Of a DNA stretch of 64,000 nt, positions 9,701 through 19,764 are shown piece after piece. This stretch comes from Brachybacterium nesterenkovii. Its GTDB lineage: Bacteria; Actinomycetota; Actinomycetes; Actinomycetales; Dermabacteraceae. Numbering within the stretch: position 1 is the stretch's first letter; each line of letters opens with the position of its first letter. The notes beneath the pieces are model-generated. The model was given only the letters and a program-made list of their open reading frames with translations. It had not been told where the DNA came from and ran no database searches. The DNA lies in the NCBI RefSeq assembly GCF_900163655.1, contig NZ_FWFG01000050.1:29375-93374 (forward strand), in the 5' to 3' direction. The translations under genes were made by a program, and so were the position numbers.

Positions 9701-9930
9701 GCGATGGAGCCGGGATCGACGGCGTCGTCGCCGTCCGCCCCCTCCGCGGCCGGGGAGGCGTCGGCGGAGCGGGGCGAGATGATCACGAGCACGCGGTCGG
9801 GGGCGCGCGTCTGGGCGCCCGCGGCGGCCAGGGCGCTCTCGACGGCACGGGCGCGCGTGCCGGTATCGGCGAGGACGAGGGCGGTGACGACGGGGGCCGT
9901 GACGACGAGGGCCGTCGTGCGGGTCATCAT
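6715..9930 (-). CDS. Giant GT2-type glycosyltransferase with polytopic membrane domain
   Basis: 1071 residues. The N-terminal 300 residues look like a diverged GT2 glycosyltransferase domain (a DRVLVII strand, MDGLLLAEDALVRVGGLD, and a final CHRLWRGGYRVEVVP). A first hydrophobic pair lies near 290-310. From about 405 to 800 there are roughly ten membrane helices. A soluble C-terminal domain (about 815-1040) and a last helix near 1045-1062 close the protein. Homologues sit beside whiB and DUF5719 in most actinobacteria and are presumed to build an envelope glycan, substrate unknown. The classical DXD motif is not clear, so the catalytic state is uncertain. ATG-ATG at the start leaves a 3-base ambiguity. 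Confidence 0.82.
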   Translation of the reverse strand: MMTRTTALVVTAPVVTALVLADTGTRARAVESALAAAGAQTRAPDRVLVIISPRSADASPAAEGADGDDAVDPGSIAARDEVEAVLRPARPGLRAALAAAGDHLAHDLLQRESSWLWLVPAGSDPGRRCLEELTRRAAQNAHIAAAGAKRVQARDGGSGRRRGGTAADAADGLVDVGLTLTRSARVVTGVDGGEIDQGQDDWRRDVLALPMDGLLLAEDALVRVGGLDPALPDRWAVVELCHRLWRGGYRVEVVPAARALAPVRGSTGAERRANRAGRLGTALAMRRAPFAVLALLLLPLGALWRALGAVMTHSPSTILDEIVGSLRAAVAGPGIIARSARAASRARTPRSRLAPLFLPRREAVRRSLGSLWTRTLADDERSRRIRRTTWGIAGTTHGADDADFGRHTAWTLALGVLAAVGTLIGLRPLLAGGDLGGGALVPLPADWHETLETAWASWIPSGQGARVAADPLIRLLGHLPVPGPLLVETILLGAIPCAALGAWWAAGALTRAVGGRLVLSATWALAPSLLEAVAQGRWPLALVHTLLPLWALAVARAVGLPHKRSQASVSAAAGAGLLLLVIGAVQAGLVVLAAAALAIIALLVPGRRVRLLWVLVPSLALHLPYLPRYLAHPRTLLAVGAQDGIGVGTDGASTLLDALRLAPGSGWQALAGTLGADGAAWAPLLLLIPVAACALAAPFLRGDAGTVGRLAALLTALGVGAAIVTVTVPTGVVDGQVLRAPANAAMSATLLALLLGAGCMIDALARRGARMSMLRRRATALAALVIGASTAALVLGWSLALPGALEVTRGELREIPAAAADQGRSEARTRTLVLGDGAARTGAVPARLVRAGGPDATQTSALSAARDLERARAQGTDGSAKDDAAVLRTTAALLASDTDPTGLQDLAVGYVLVPGDPEQDPALITALDTSSLLEKVTQGTGGSLWRVIDQHGRATIGATAPGQPREDLAASVIDVEAPVGAAPAMRTVSLAENRSAAWRASLDGRELEPVTVDGWAQGFLVPPDASGRLVITTDAPAVRLAQLLLALALALTALVAVPWRGRAHVPEERTP

Positions 9931-9960
9931 GCTCGATCGAGGGCGCGCACGGCGCGGCCC

Positions 9961-10278
9961 TCAGACGGCCCGGCGCTTGAACTTGCGGCGCTCGCGTTCG
10001 GACAGTCCGCCCCAGATGCCGAACCGCTCATCGTTCTGGAGGGCGTACTCGAGGCACTCGGCGCGGACCTCGCACGAGACGCAGACGCGCTTGGCCTCGC
10101 GGGTGGATCCGCCCTTCTCGGGGAAGAAGGCCTCCGGGTCCGTCTGCGCGCACAGGGCGCGCTCCTGCCACGAGGGCTCGGCCTCCTCCGCCCCGTCGAT
10201 CACCGTGAGGTCGAGGAGGGTGAGCTCGCGGGCGGCGTCCTCCGTGCGCTCGGAGTCCGGGCGGCGGCTCATGTCCAT
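9961..10278 (-). CDS. whiB: WhiB-family iron-sulfur transcription factor (WhiB2/WhmD-like)
   Basis: 105 residues with the four cluster-ligand cysteines (C43, C66, C69, C75), a GIWGG turn (87-91) and a basic C-terminal tail (RERRKFKRRAV) for DNA contact. The position next to the giant GT2 and CofE genes is that of WhiB2/WhmD, a regulator of septation and division in other actinobacteria. The ATG at 10278 is preceded by GAAGGAG with 5 bases of spacing; a second ATG two codons on is also possible. The frame stays open upstream, but that part lacks WhiB character. Confidence 0.93.
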   Translation of the reverse strand: MDMSRRPDSERTEDAARELTLLDLTVIDGAEEAEPSWQERALCAQTDPEAFFPEKGGSTREAKRVCVSCEVRAECLEYALQNDERFGIWGGLSERERRKFKRRAV

Positions 10279-10387
10279 GCGGACTCCTTCGGTGCGTGGT
10301 GGGACGGTGCACGGGGTCCTCGCGGCGCGCCGCCGTGCGGGCACGGGTGCTCGCGCGGCGGGCATGCGGAGAGGACGACCTCTAAAG

Positions 10388-10399
10388 TACACCGGTGTA
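10388..10399. promoter_or_regulatory. Perfect 12-bp palindrome in the whiB/cofE divergent promoter region
   Basis: TACACCGGTGTA is a perfect palindrome inside the only A/T-richer patch of the 237-base gap between the divergent whiB and cofE-like genes. It lies about 110 bases upstream of either start. Such symmetry is typical of a dimeric repressor or activator site. No specific regulator can be named from the sequence. Confidence 0.45.
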
Positions 10400-10515
10400 A
10401 CTCGGGACCGTCAAGCCGCATCCGCGCCCGCGATGAGATGATCCCGGTCCCGGTGATCACCGTCTCATGGCCGACAGACGGCCGATCCACGGCCGAGCGC
10501 GAAGGAGCACAGACC

Positions 10516-11961
10516 GTGAACACTCCCCTGCCCGCTCCCCCGCCCGCCCCGCTGCCCGCCCCGTCATCGACCGCCGTCCCGGGACTCGCGGTGCTGCCCG
10601 TGACCGGTCTGGACGAGGTGCGCGCGGGCGATGATCTCGTCGCACTGCTCGCCGCCGCGCTGCACGGCGACGGACCGTGCCCGGCGCGCGACGGCGACGT
10701 CCTGTGCCTGGCCTCCAAGCTGGTCTCGAAGGCGCAGGGCCTCGTGGTGGATCCCTCCGCAAAGGAGCGCGCCGTGGAGGCGGCGACGGTGCGCCGCGTC
10801 GCACGGCGGCGTCACGGCGCCGTCGTGACCTCGGTGGTCGAGTCCGTGAGCGGTCCCGTCATGGCCGCCGCCGGGATCGATGCCTCCAACGCCCCGGACG
10901 GCCTGCTCCTGCTTCCCGCGGATCCCGATGCCGCCGCCCGCGCGCTGTGCGGTGCGCTGCGCGAGCTCCTCGGCGTCGAGATCGGCGTCATCCTGTCGGA
11001 CACCTGCTCGCGGATCTGGCGCACGGGCGTGACGGATCTGGCCCTCGGCGCGGCCGGCGTGCAGGTGCTCGAGGACCTCCGCGGCGGCATCGACGATGCC
11101 GGTCGTCCCCTGGGGGTGACGGTGCGCGCGCTGGCCGACGAGATCGCCGCGGCCGCGGACCTCGTCAAGGGCAAGGCGACGCGGGTTCCCGCGGCCCTGG
11201 TGCGCGGCCTGCCCACGGGGACCGTCGCACCCCTCGGCGGCATGCAGTCTCCCGCGAGCACCGTCCCGGGAGAGCCGTGCTCCGCCCCCGCGCAGCCCTC
11301 TGCGGTCGGAGCGCGGACTCTCGTGCGGACCGGGGAGGGCGACTGGTTCCGCCGCCCCTCGCTCGAGTCCGTCTGGCAGGCCCTCGGGCTCGGCGAGGAC
11401 GACGAGCCGATCGCCGCGATGGGCCCCGAGCCCGATCACGTGCGGATCGCCCGGGCGCTCGCGGTCGCGGCGACGCGGCGCGATGATGATCGCGATGATG
11501 AGGACGAGCAGGACCTCCTCGTTGCGCTCTCCCCCGCCGGCGCCGCGCCGACGGTCGACGGGCCCGTCGCGGACCCGGCAGCACCCGGGCCCGTCGCGGA
11601 CCCGGCAGCACCCGGGCCCGTCGCGGACCCGGCAGCACCCGGGCCCGTCGCGGACCCGGCAGAACGCGGGCCCGTCGCGGACCCGGCAGCACCCGGGCCC
11701 GTCGCGGACCCGGCAGCACCCGGGCCCGTCGCGGACCCGGCAGAACGCGGGCCCGCGGAGGGCTCGGCGCCGCTCCTCGTCCACGTCGTCCCGGGCGGCG
11801 ATGATCCCGCATCCTGGATGCGCGCCGGGGCGAGGGCCGAGCGCATCCGCACGGCGCTGGCCGCCGAGTCCATCGCCCGTCCCCTGCCGCCGGTCCGCGT
11901 CGTGGTGCGCGGCCCTGCCCCGGCCGCCGACCGCCGGCCCGATCCCCAGGAGGATGCATGA
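10516..11961 (+). CDS. cofE: CofE-like coenzyme F420-0:L-glutamate ligase with repeat-bearing C-terminal extension
   Basis: 481 residues. The N-terminal 255 residues are a CofE domain (GDVLCLASKLVSKAQG, GVILSDTCSRIWRTGVTDLALG), which in F420 makers adds gamma-linked glutamates using GTP. The C-terminal half does not match a complete FbiB nitroreductase domain. It contains an acidic stretch, seven 9-residue repeats (GPVADPAAP/GPVADPAER) and a short conserved end. The GTG at 10516 has GAAGGAG with 8 bases of spacing. TIGR03089 follows with an ATGA overlap. No other F420 genes are visible, so the substrate could differ. Confidence 0.83.
   Translation: MNTPLPAPPPAPLPAPSSTAVPGLAVLPVTGLDEVRAGDDLVALLAAALHGDGPCPARDGDVLCLASKLVSKAQGLVVDPSAKERAVEAATVRRVARRRHGAVVTSVVESVSGPVMAAAGIDASNAPDGLLLLPADPDAAARALCGALRELLGVEIGVILSDTCSRIWRTGVTDLALGAAGVQVLEDLRGGIDDAGRPLGVTVRALADEIAAAADLVKGKATRVPAALVRGLPTGTVAPLGGMQSPASTVPGEPCSAPAQPSAVGARTLVRTGEGDWFRRPSLESVWQALGLGEDDEPIAAMGPEPDHVRIARALAVAATRRDDDRDDEDEQDLLVALSPAGAAPTVDGPVADPAAPGPVADPAAPGPVADPAAPGPVADPAERGPVADPAAPGPVADPAAPGPVADPAERGPAEGSAPLLVHVVPGGDDPASWMRAGARAERIRTALAAESIARPLPPVRVVVRGPAPAADRRPDPQEDA
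11560..11748 (+). repeat. Seven in-frame 27-bp tandem repeats inside the cofE-like gene
   Basis: Seven copies of a 27-bp unit beginning GGGCCCGTCGCGGACCCGGC run without gaps. Units 4 and 7 share the same variant end (GAACGC for GCACCC), which suggests duplication of a block of three units. The unit length is a multiple of three, so copy-number change keeps the frame. Confidence 0.93.
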
Positions 11962-12680
11962 CCGACTCCCGCTCCCCCGCGCCCCGCACGGGCCGCGAGC
12001 TGCTCGATGCCCTTGCCAAGCTCGGCCCGCGACCGGCCCTGACCTGGTTCGGCGCCGATGGCCGCACCGAGCTGTCCGGCCGCGTCCTGGGCAACTGGGT
12101 GATCAAGGCCGCGAACCACCTCGCCGACGAGATCGCGCTGTCGAGGGGCGATGCCCTCGTCCTGGATCTCCCGCCCCACTGGAAGCGCCTGGTGCTCGCG
12201 CTGGCCGGCTGGACGACCGGCGCGGAGGTCCGTGTCCTCGACCGCGACCCGGCGACGGCCTCGACCGCGCCGGTCCCGCCCGCTGACGTCGACGGGATGC
12301 TGATCGTCGCCACCGACCGCCCCGGGACCGAGCTCGCCGATGCCGCCGAGGAGCTGCTGGTGCTGGACGCCGTGTCGCTGGCCCTGCGCGCCTCGATGCC
12401 GCTGCCCCCGCTCGCGCACGACTGGGCGCAGGAGGTGCGGGGCGCCGGGGACGTGCTGGCCCTCGCCCCCGGCCCGTGGTCCGGCCCTGTCGTCGCCCCC
12501 GCGACCGCCGCCGACGAGGGCGCAGAGGTCCTCATCGGCTCCGACGGCGCGGACGGCTCCTCGGATGTGTCGGCGATGCTGGGCGCCTGGCTCCGGGGCG
12601 CCCGGGTGCTCGGACCCGTCGCCGCGATCGACGACGCGACCCGGGCCGCGGAGGGCATCGGCCCCGATCGCCCCGCCTGA
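11958..12680 (+). CDS. TIGR03089-family protein
   Basis: 240 residues matching TIGR03089, an actinobacterial family resembling a truncated AMP-binding (acyl-adenylate) enzyme. It opens with RPALTWFGADGRTELSGRVLGNWVIKAA-type sequence and has DPATAS and a C-terminal LGAWLRGARVLGP. The catalytic lid of full AMP-forming ligases is absent, so activity is doubtful. Its stop/start overlap (ATGA) with the cofE-like gene shows co-translation, and the pairing is conserved in the phylum. Function is unknown. Confidence 0.85.
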   Translation: MTDSRSPAPRTGRELLDALAKLGPRPALTWFGADGRTELSGRVLGNWVIKAANHLADEIALSRGDALVLDLPPHWKRLVLALAGWTTGAEVRVLDRDPATASTAPVPPADVDGMLIVATDRPGTELADAAEELLVLDAVSLALRASMPLPPLAHDWAQEVRGAGDVLALAPGPWSGPVVAPATAADEGAEVLIGSDGADGSSDVSAMLGAWLRGARVLGPVAAIDDATRAAEGIGPDRPA

Positions 12681-12704
12681 GACCCGCGGGCGCTGCCGGA
12701 TGCG

Positions 12705-12746
12705 CGAGAGCCCGACTGCTCCCCGAGGGGTGCGGCCGGGCTCTCG
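12705..12746 (+). terminator. Intrinsic-type hairpin after the cofE/TIGR03089 operon
   Basis: A perfect 10-bp inverted repeat (CGAGAGCCCG at 12705-12714, CGGGCTCTCG at 12737-12746) encloses a loop that itself can form CCCC-GA-GGGG. It begins 25 bases after the operon stop and is followed by TCGTCGT rather than a pure T-run, as is common in high-GC actinobacteria. Confidence 0.7.
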
Positions 12747-12753
12747 TCGTGTC

Positions 12754-12860
12754 GGCGGAGCCGAGGCTCAGCCGGTGCCGTCGATCAGGCGGCCCCGTCG
12801 ATCGGGCGGTGCCGTCGATCAGGCGGAGCCGAGGCTCAGCCGGTGCCGTCGATCAGGCGG
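12754..12860. repeat. 39-bp direct repeat straddling the end of the ABC ATPase gene
   Basis: An identical 39-base sequence beginning GGCGGAGCCGAGGCTCAGCC occurs at 12754-12792 and 12822-12860. A shorter related unit (CCGTCGATCGGGCGG) lies between them. The second copy overlaps the last codons and stop (12853-12855) of exporter A's ATPase gene, so the first copy looks like a local duplication of that gene end. Confidence 0.85.
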
Positions 12861-13632
12861 CGGTGGCGCGCAGGCGCGCGACCGCGGTGCGCGGATCGCC
12901 GTCGTAGATGATCTTCCCGTGCTCGAGCACGACGATGCGGGAGCACAGCTTCTGCAGCATCGCGAGCTCGTGGGAGACGACGATCATCGTGCGGCCCGCG
13001 ACCTGGAGCTCGCGGATGCGCTTGATGCACTTCTTCTGGAAGGGCTCGTCGCCGACCGAGAGGATCTCGTCGACCAGGAAGATGTCGGGGTCCGTATGGA
13101 CCGCGACCGCGAATGCCAGGCGCAGGAACATGCCCGAGCTGTAGTACTTCACGTCCGTGTCGATGAACTCCTCGATCTCGCTGAAGTCGACGATGTCCTG
13201 GAACCGGTCATCGATCTGCGAGCGGGTCATGCCGAGGATCGCGCCGTTGAGGTAGACGTTCTCGCGCCCGGAGAGGTCCGGGTGGAAGCCGGCGCCGACC
13301 TCGATGAGGCCCGCGACGCGGCCGCGCAGCATGACGCGCCCCTCGTCGGGGAACAGCACGCCCGAGATGGTCTTGAGCAGCGTCGACTTGCCCGAGCCGT
13401 TGAAGCCGATGAGCCCGACGGTCTCCCCGGCGTGGACCGTGAGGTCCACCCCGTTCAGCGCCGTGAACTCGTCCTTCAGCTTCTTGCGCTGGAGCGCCGC
13501 GAAGGCGAGCTCCTTGAGCGAGTGGTTGTGGCGCAGGTCGAACTGCTTGGTCACGCTCTCCACGCGCACCATCTCGCGCGTGAGGTCCGGCTTGGGCGGC
13601 GCGCCGGGGACGTCGATCGTGGAGGGTGCCAT
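12853..13632 (-). CDS. ABC-2 polysaccharide exporter A, ATP-binding subunit (Wzt/TagH-like)
   Basis: 259 residues. Walker A is GFNGSGKST (about 76-84), the signature is YYSSGMFLRLAF, Walker B is IFLVDEIL and the H-loop is VVSHE. The ERxNVYLNGAILGM and SDVKYYSSG-type region places it with TagH/RfbE/Wzt ATPases that energise export of lipid-linked polysaccharides. It lacks the C-terminal carbohydrate-binding domain of long Wzt proteins. The ATG shares one base with the permease stop (TGATG at 13632). The partner is the permease upstream, and the operon begins with glf and a GlfT2-like polymerase, so the cargo is inferred to be a galactofuranose polymer. Confidence 0.93.
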   Translation of the reverse strand: MAPSTIDVPGAPPKPDLTREMVRVESVTKQFDLRHNHSLKELAFAALQRKKLKDEFTALNGVDLTVHAGETVGLIGFNGSGKSTLLKTISGVLFPDEGRVMLRGRVAGLIEVGAGFHPDLSGRENVYLNGAILGMTRSQIDDRFQDIVDFSEIEEFIDTDVKYYSSGMFLRLAFAVAVHTDPDIFLVDEILSVGDEPFQKKCIKRIRELQVAGRTMIVVSHELAMLQKLCSRIVVLEHGKIIYDGDPRTAVARLRATAA

Positions 13633-14579
13633 CACAGCTCCTGGGCGAAGCGGCGCTTCGTGCGCTCGAAGACGAGGGTGCCGATCGCGAAGACGATCGC
13701 GGAGGTCAGCAGGCCGACCCACCAGTACCCGAACGGGCCGTTGGACAGGGGGCCCAGCGGCGGGACCAGCGAGAGGTCCTTGTCGACCTCGACGGCCTCG
13801 ACCACCTCGGGGCCGTAGCGCCAGAACGCGACGTGGAACAGCTCGACCACGATCGCGAGCGGGTTGAGCGAGTACAGCCACCACCAGATCGAGTCCTGCA
13901 GCGCGTCCTTGACCATCGTGATCTTGTACATGATCGGCGTGATCCACATGGCGACCATGGTGATCAGGTCGACGAAGTTCTCGATGTCGCGGTAGGCGGC
14001 GTTCAGCGCCGCCCCGATCATCCCGAGACCCATGGACAGCAGCAGCAGGATCACCATGCCGAGGAAGAACGCGATCGCCGCGGTCGGCGAGGGAATCCAG
14101 CCGTAGAGCAGCGCACCGATCGTCAGCACCAGGACCTGCGGGAGGAAGTGGATGAGCGCGACGATCATGGACGACCACGGGAACAGCTCGCTGGGCAGGT
14201 AGATCTTGGACACCAGCGCCTGGTTGCCCGTGATCGACCGCGTGCAGTTGCCGAACACCTCGCCGAACAGGTTCGCCACCACGATGCCCGAGAACAGGTA
14301 CACCGCATAGGCCGGCATGCCCTTGTTCAGCTGCAGGAACACGCCCAGGGCCAGGAAGAACACGAGGAACTGCACGGCGGGCTTGACGTAGCTCCACGCC
14401 ATGCCGAGCACGCTGCCGCGGTAGCGGACCCGCAGCTCCTTCTTGACCAGGAGGTGCAGCAGGAAGCGCTCGTAGAGCGGGTTCAGCCAGCCGTGGTCCT
14501 GCCCCGGCGTGCGCCAGCCCTGGGCCTTCTCGGCCTTGGACAGGCGTCCGATCGACGGGGCTGCGGCTCCGGCGCTCAC
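13632..14579 (-). CDS. ABC-2 polysaccharide exporter A, permease (Wzm/TagG-like)
   Basis: 315 residues with six predicted membrane segments after a 60-residue cytoplasmic N-terminus. KKELRVRYRGSVLGMAWSYVKP is the classic ABC-2 entry helix, and LNPLAIVVELFHVAFWR lies before the last helices. It belongs to the Wzm/TagG/Rv3783 group. The GTG start (14577-14579) overlaps the GlfT2-like stop by 4 bases (GTGA). It works with the ATPase encoded directly downstream to flip an undecaprenyl-linked polymer across the membrane. Confidence 0.93.
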   Translation of the reverse strand: MSAGAAAPSIGRLSKAEKAQGWRTPGQDHGWLNPLYERFLLHLLVKKELRVRYRGSVLGMAWSYVKPAVQFLVFFLALGVFLQLNKGMPAYAVYLFSGIVVANLFGEVFGNCTRSITGNQALVSKIYLPSELFPWSSMIVALIHFLPQVLVLTIGALLYGWIPSPTAAIAFFLGMVILLLLSMGLGMIGAALNAAYRDIENFVDLITMVAMWITPIMYKITMVKDALQDSIWWWLYSLNPLAIVVELFHVAFWRYGPEVVEAVEVDKDLSLVPPLGPLSNGPFGYWWVGLLTSAIVFAIGTLVFERTKRRFAQEL

Positions 14580-16618
14580 GCGGTCTTTCCCGCGCCGGCG
14601 TCCTTCGCGGGGCGCTCGGGGGCGGGGTTGTCGCGGAACGTCTTCTCCCACGCCTCGAAGCTCGTCAGCTCGGGGGCGGCGGCGCGGAACTGCTGCTGCA
14701 GCTCCGACCAGCGCCGGGCGAGCTCGACGTGCGTGCGGGCGGTCTCGGCGAGCATCTCGCGCGCCTTGGCCCTGTCGCGCTTGTACCAGGAGACCTGCGT
14801 GCCCTCGGCGTTGGAGACGAGCGCGCTGTCGTACTGCGACAGGCGCCACCAGCGCGCGTCCTGGTGCGCGACGGCGGTCTCGGGGTTGCGGTCGGCGCGC
14901 TCCTTGACGGGCGTGGCCAGCTGCTTGACGAGGGTCTTGGCGGTCCACAGCGGAAGGCGGGAGCGACGCGGCTCCATGAACGGGCGCCCGCGGTGCGGGG
15001 GCTTGTCCACGTGCACGGCCGGGTACTCCTCGGCGTCCTTCTTGGCGCGCGAGTCGTCGAAGTCGGCCGCCATCTTCCGGATCTCCGGGAGCTTGGTGCC
15101 GATCTCGGAGTGCAGCGGCGAGGGGCCGCGCAGGACGTCGCGCTGGGCCATCATGCGCCCGGTCTCCGTGTAGTACTGCATGGAGATGATGTGCTTGACG
15201 TCCATGTACTGCGACTCGCGGATCACGCGGCCGCCCCGCGGGTACGGGGAGTGCAGGAGCGCGGTGATGATGCGGTTGCGCTCATGGAAGTAGGCCTGCC
15301 AGCCCACCAGGTCGTCCTTGTCGACCCAGCTGACGTGCCACACGCCCGCGCCCGGGAGGCTGACGGTCGGGTAGCCGGCCTTCTTGGCGCGCAGGCCGTA
15401 CTCGGCGTCGTCCCACTTGATGAAGACGGGCAGGGACAGGCCGATCTTCTCGACGGCCTCGACGGGGATCAGGCACATCCACCAGCCGTTGTAGTCGACG
15501 TCCGCGCGGCGGTGCAGCCAGGGGGTCGTGCGCAGCGGGAAGAGCGCGAAGTCGTGGCCCAGGAAGTTGTCCGGGTTGGGCAGCGAGGGCTGGATGCGCC
15601 AGGGGTCGACGACCTCGCCGAAGGTGTGCAGCACCGAGCGGTTGTTGAGGTCGAACATGTGGGCGCCCGTGATCGTGGGCTTCGTCGCGTAGTCGGCGAA
15701 GGTCACCAGGCGGATGAGCGACTCGGGCTCGATGACGATGTCGTCGTCGCAGTTGACCACGTAGGTCGAGCGGCCCGCCTTCGCGGTCTCGTACATGCCG
15801 CGCGAGAAGCCGCCGGAGCCGCCGATGTTGCCCTGCTCGACGATGGTGAGCTGATCGCCCATCGACTCCTGGAGCGGGCCGAGCTCGTCGGGGTGGTCGG
15901 AAAGGCGGTCCGAGCCCTGGTCGATCACGTACATCGTGTCGAGGACCCGGCGCAGGTCCGGGTTCGACTCGAGGGTGCGGATGTTCTCGAGGCAGTACTC
16001 GACCTTGTTCATGGTGGTCATGGAGATCGAGAAGGTGCCCTCGGTGCGGGCGAGGGACGCCTCGGCGGACCAGTCCGCGCCGACGATCGTGAAGTCCTTC
16101 GAGCCCGCGTAGGCGTCGAACCAGTACCAGCCGCCGTCGCCGAAGGCGGTCAGCGGGAGATCGAAGACGTGCTCGCCGTTCTCGGTGACGACCAGGAACT
16201 CCTGGCGCTGGATCGCGCCGCGCGCGTTGGAGCGGTAGACGACGATCTGGCCGCGGCCGCGGGTGACGATGCGCAGGCGCACCGAGCGCACCGGGGTCCA
16301 GCGCCGCCAGTAGCTGGCCGGGAACGCGTTGAAGTAGGTGCCGAAGGAGCGCATCTGGCCCGCCGGGATCCGCACGCTGTAGCGGTCCGAGAGCTCGGTG
16401 GCGTCGACCTGCGCGGCGGGAGCGGTCGACCCTCCCGCGGCGTCGACCTGCTCGTCGCCGCCGCCGAGGCCGAAGCTCGAGGACACGGCGCTCGAGCGGG
16501 CGCTCTGCTGCTCGATGTACAGCGGGATGATGTCGGGCGTCGCCTCGAGCGGGAGGATCAGGCGGTGCAGGATGCGGCGCTCGGCCTCGGGCCGGGCGGG
16601 GGCGTCAGTGGTGGTCAC
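14576..16618 (-). CDS. GlfT2-like galactofuranosyltransferase (galactan polymerase)
   Basis: 680 residues. A beta-rich N-terminal domain (about 80-185) precedes a GT2 catalytic domain (about 195-440). NCDDDIV (DDD at 291-293) would bind Mn and UDP-Galf. KWDDAEYG (402-404) supplies the catalytic Asp pair, and the His in GVWHVSW is near 428. The spacing of these elements matches that of the mycobacterial bifunctional galactan polymerase GlfT2. A helical C-terminal domain follows (about 450-660). The GTG at 16616-16618 has GAGGAG 8 bases upstream. It sits 11 bases after glf, which makes its donor UDP-Galf. Confidence 0.88.
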   Translation of the reverse strand: MTTTDAPARPEAERRILHRLILPLEATPDIIPLYIEQQSARSSAVSSSFGLGGGDEQVDAAGGSTAPAAQVDATELSDRYSVRIPAGQMRSFGTYFNAFPASYWRRWTPVRSVRLRIVTRGRGQIVVYRSNARGAIQRQEFLVVTENGEHVFDLPLTAFGDGGWYWFDAYAGSKDFTIVGADWSAEASLARTEGTFSISMTTMNKVEYCLENIRTLESNPDLRRVLDTMYVIDQGSDRLSDHPDELGPLQESMGDQLTIVEQGNIGGSGGFSRGMYETAKAGRSTYVVNCDDDIVIEPESLIRLVTFADYATKPTITGAHMFDLNNRSVLHTFGEVVDPWRIQPSLPNPDNFLGHDFALFPLRTTPWLHRRADVDYNGWWMCLIPVEAVEKIGLSLPVFIKWDDAEYGLRAKKAGYPTVSLPGAGVWHVSWVDKDDLVGWQAYFHERNRIITALLHSPYPRGGRVIRESQYMDVKHIISMQYYTETGRMMAQRDVLRGPSPLHSEIGTKLPEIRKMAADFDDSRAKKDAEEYPAVHVDKPPHRGRPFMEPRRSRLPLWTAKTLVKQLATPVKERADRNPETAVAHQDARWWRLSQYDSALVSNAEGTQVSWYKRDRAKAREMLAETARTHVELARRWSELQQQFRAAAPELTSFEAWEKTFRDNPAPERPAKDAGAGKTA

Positions 16619-16629
16619 GGGGTGTCTCC

Positions 16630-18765
<2,136 letters not shown>

Positions 18766-18769
<4 letters not shown>

Positions 18770-19764
18770 CGACCGGCCGCGCGCTCGATCCGGCGGATGT
18801 CGGCCGCCGCCTCCGGATCCGCCGAGAGCACGGCCTCGCTGCGGCGGGGACCGCGGCGCAGCGCGTCGCGCAGGCCGCGGACGCCGACGCCCACGAGGTC
18901 CACATCGCGGGTGCGCCCGAGCATGAGCGCCCAGCCGAGCGCGGTGCGGCCGCCGTAGAGGACCCGCTCGAGGGGGGCGAAGGAGCGGGTGCGTCCGAGC
19001 GCCCACACCCGGTTGCGCACGTCGTAGTAGAAGCGCCCGCCCGGGGATGCCTGGGCGTTGCCGAAGGTCGCGGTGCGGTGCTCGACGACGCTCGAGGGGA
19101 CGTGGATCCCGCGGCCGTGGCGCAGGAGGCGCCCGGTGTGCTCGAAGTCGTCGGACCAGATGAAGTAGTCCGCCAGCGGGAGGCCGAGGCGGCGCACGTC
19201 CTGGCCGTTGAGCAGGGCGGAGACGAAGCTCGCGGTGCGGATGGGCCGTGCGCCGGGCGAAGCGGCGGCCGCATCGGCCTTCTCGGCCGCGCTCGCGCCC
19301 AGGCGCGTGCGCGGGCGGTTCATCGGGTGCTCGCGGCCGTCGGTCCACTCCGCGCGGGAGGAGAGGACGGACAGGCGCACGGGGGAGGCCTCGAGGGCGG
19401 CGACGTGGGCGGACAGCGCTCCCGGGCGCGGGATCGTGTCGTCGTCCATCACCCAGACCCAGTCGGCGTCATGGCGCACCAGGGCGCGCGCGATCCCGGC
19501 CGCGAACCCGCCGGCGCCGCCGACGTTGCGGCGCAGATGCACCACGTCCGCGCCGATCGGGTGCGCGTCGGCCACGGCGCCGGAGGAGTCCGAGGAGGCG
19601 TTGTCGACGACCACGACCGCATCGGGGCGACGGGTCTGCGCCGCGAGCGCATCGAGGCACGCGGCCAGCAGCTCCTCGCGGTTGTAGGTCACGACGACGG
19701 CGACGACGCGCTGGGCGTCGGCGCCCGCGTGCGCCCCGGCGTCCTCGGGGTGGGCGGCGGTCAT
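18766..19764 (-). CDS. GT2-family glycosyltransferase (GlfT1/rhamnosyltransferase-like)
   Basis: 332 residues. VVAVVVTYNREELL opens a GT-A fold, VWVMDDDTIPRPGAL carries the DDD metal site, and YFIWSDDFEHTGRL carries the catalytic acidic motif. This arrangement matches the group that includes mycobacterial GlfT1, which adds the first Galf residues to the lipid-linked primer. GGAGG sits 5 bases before the ATG. A TAGACT -10 (complement of 19847-19852) implies a leader of about 75 bases. As the first gene of its pair beside glf, a galactan-initiating role is reasonable but inferred. Confidence 0.83.

Noticed and set aside
6739..10515. Very long plus-strand open frame upstream of and in frame with the cofE-like gene
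   Set aside because: It is antisense to the giant GT2, DUF5719 and WhiB genes and is low-complexity Arg/Gly/Gln sequence. The true start is the GTG at 10516 with a strong ribosome-binding site.
11560..11748. CRISPR-like array
   Set aside because: The 27-bp units are directly adjacent with no spacers and are in frame inside a coding gene. No cas genes are present.
10516..11961. Proof of F420 biosynthesis
   Set aside because: Only a CofE-like gene is present, with a degenerate C-terminal part. No CofC, CofD or FbiC is in the window, so the pathway cannot be claimed.
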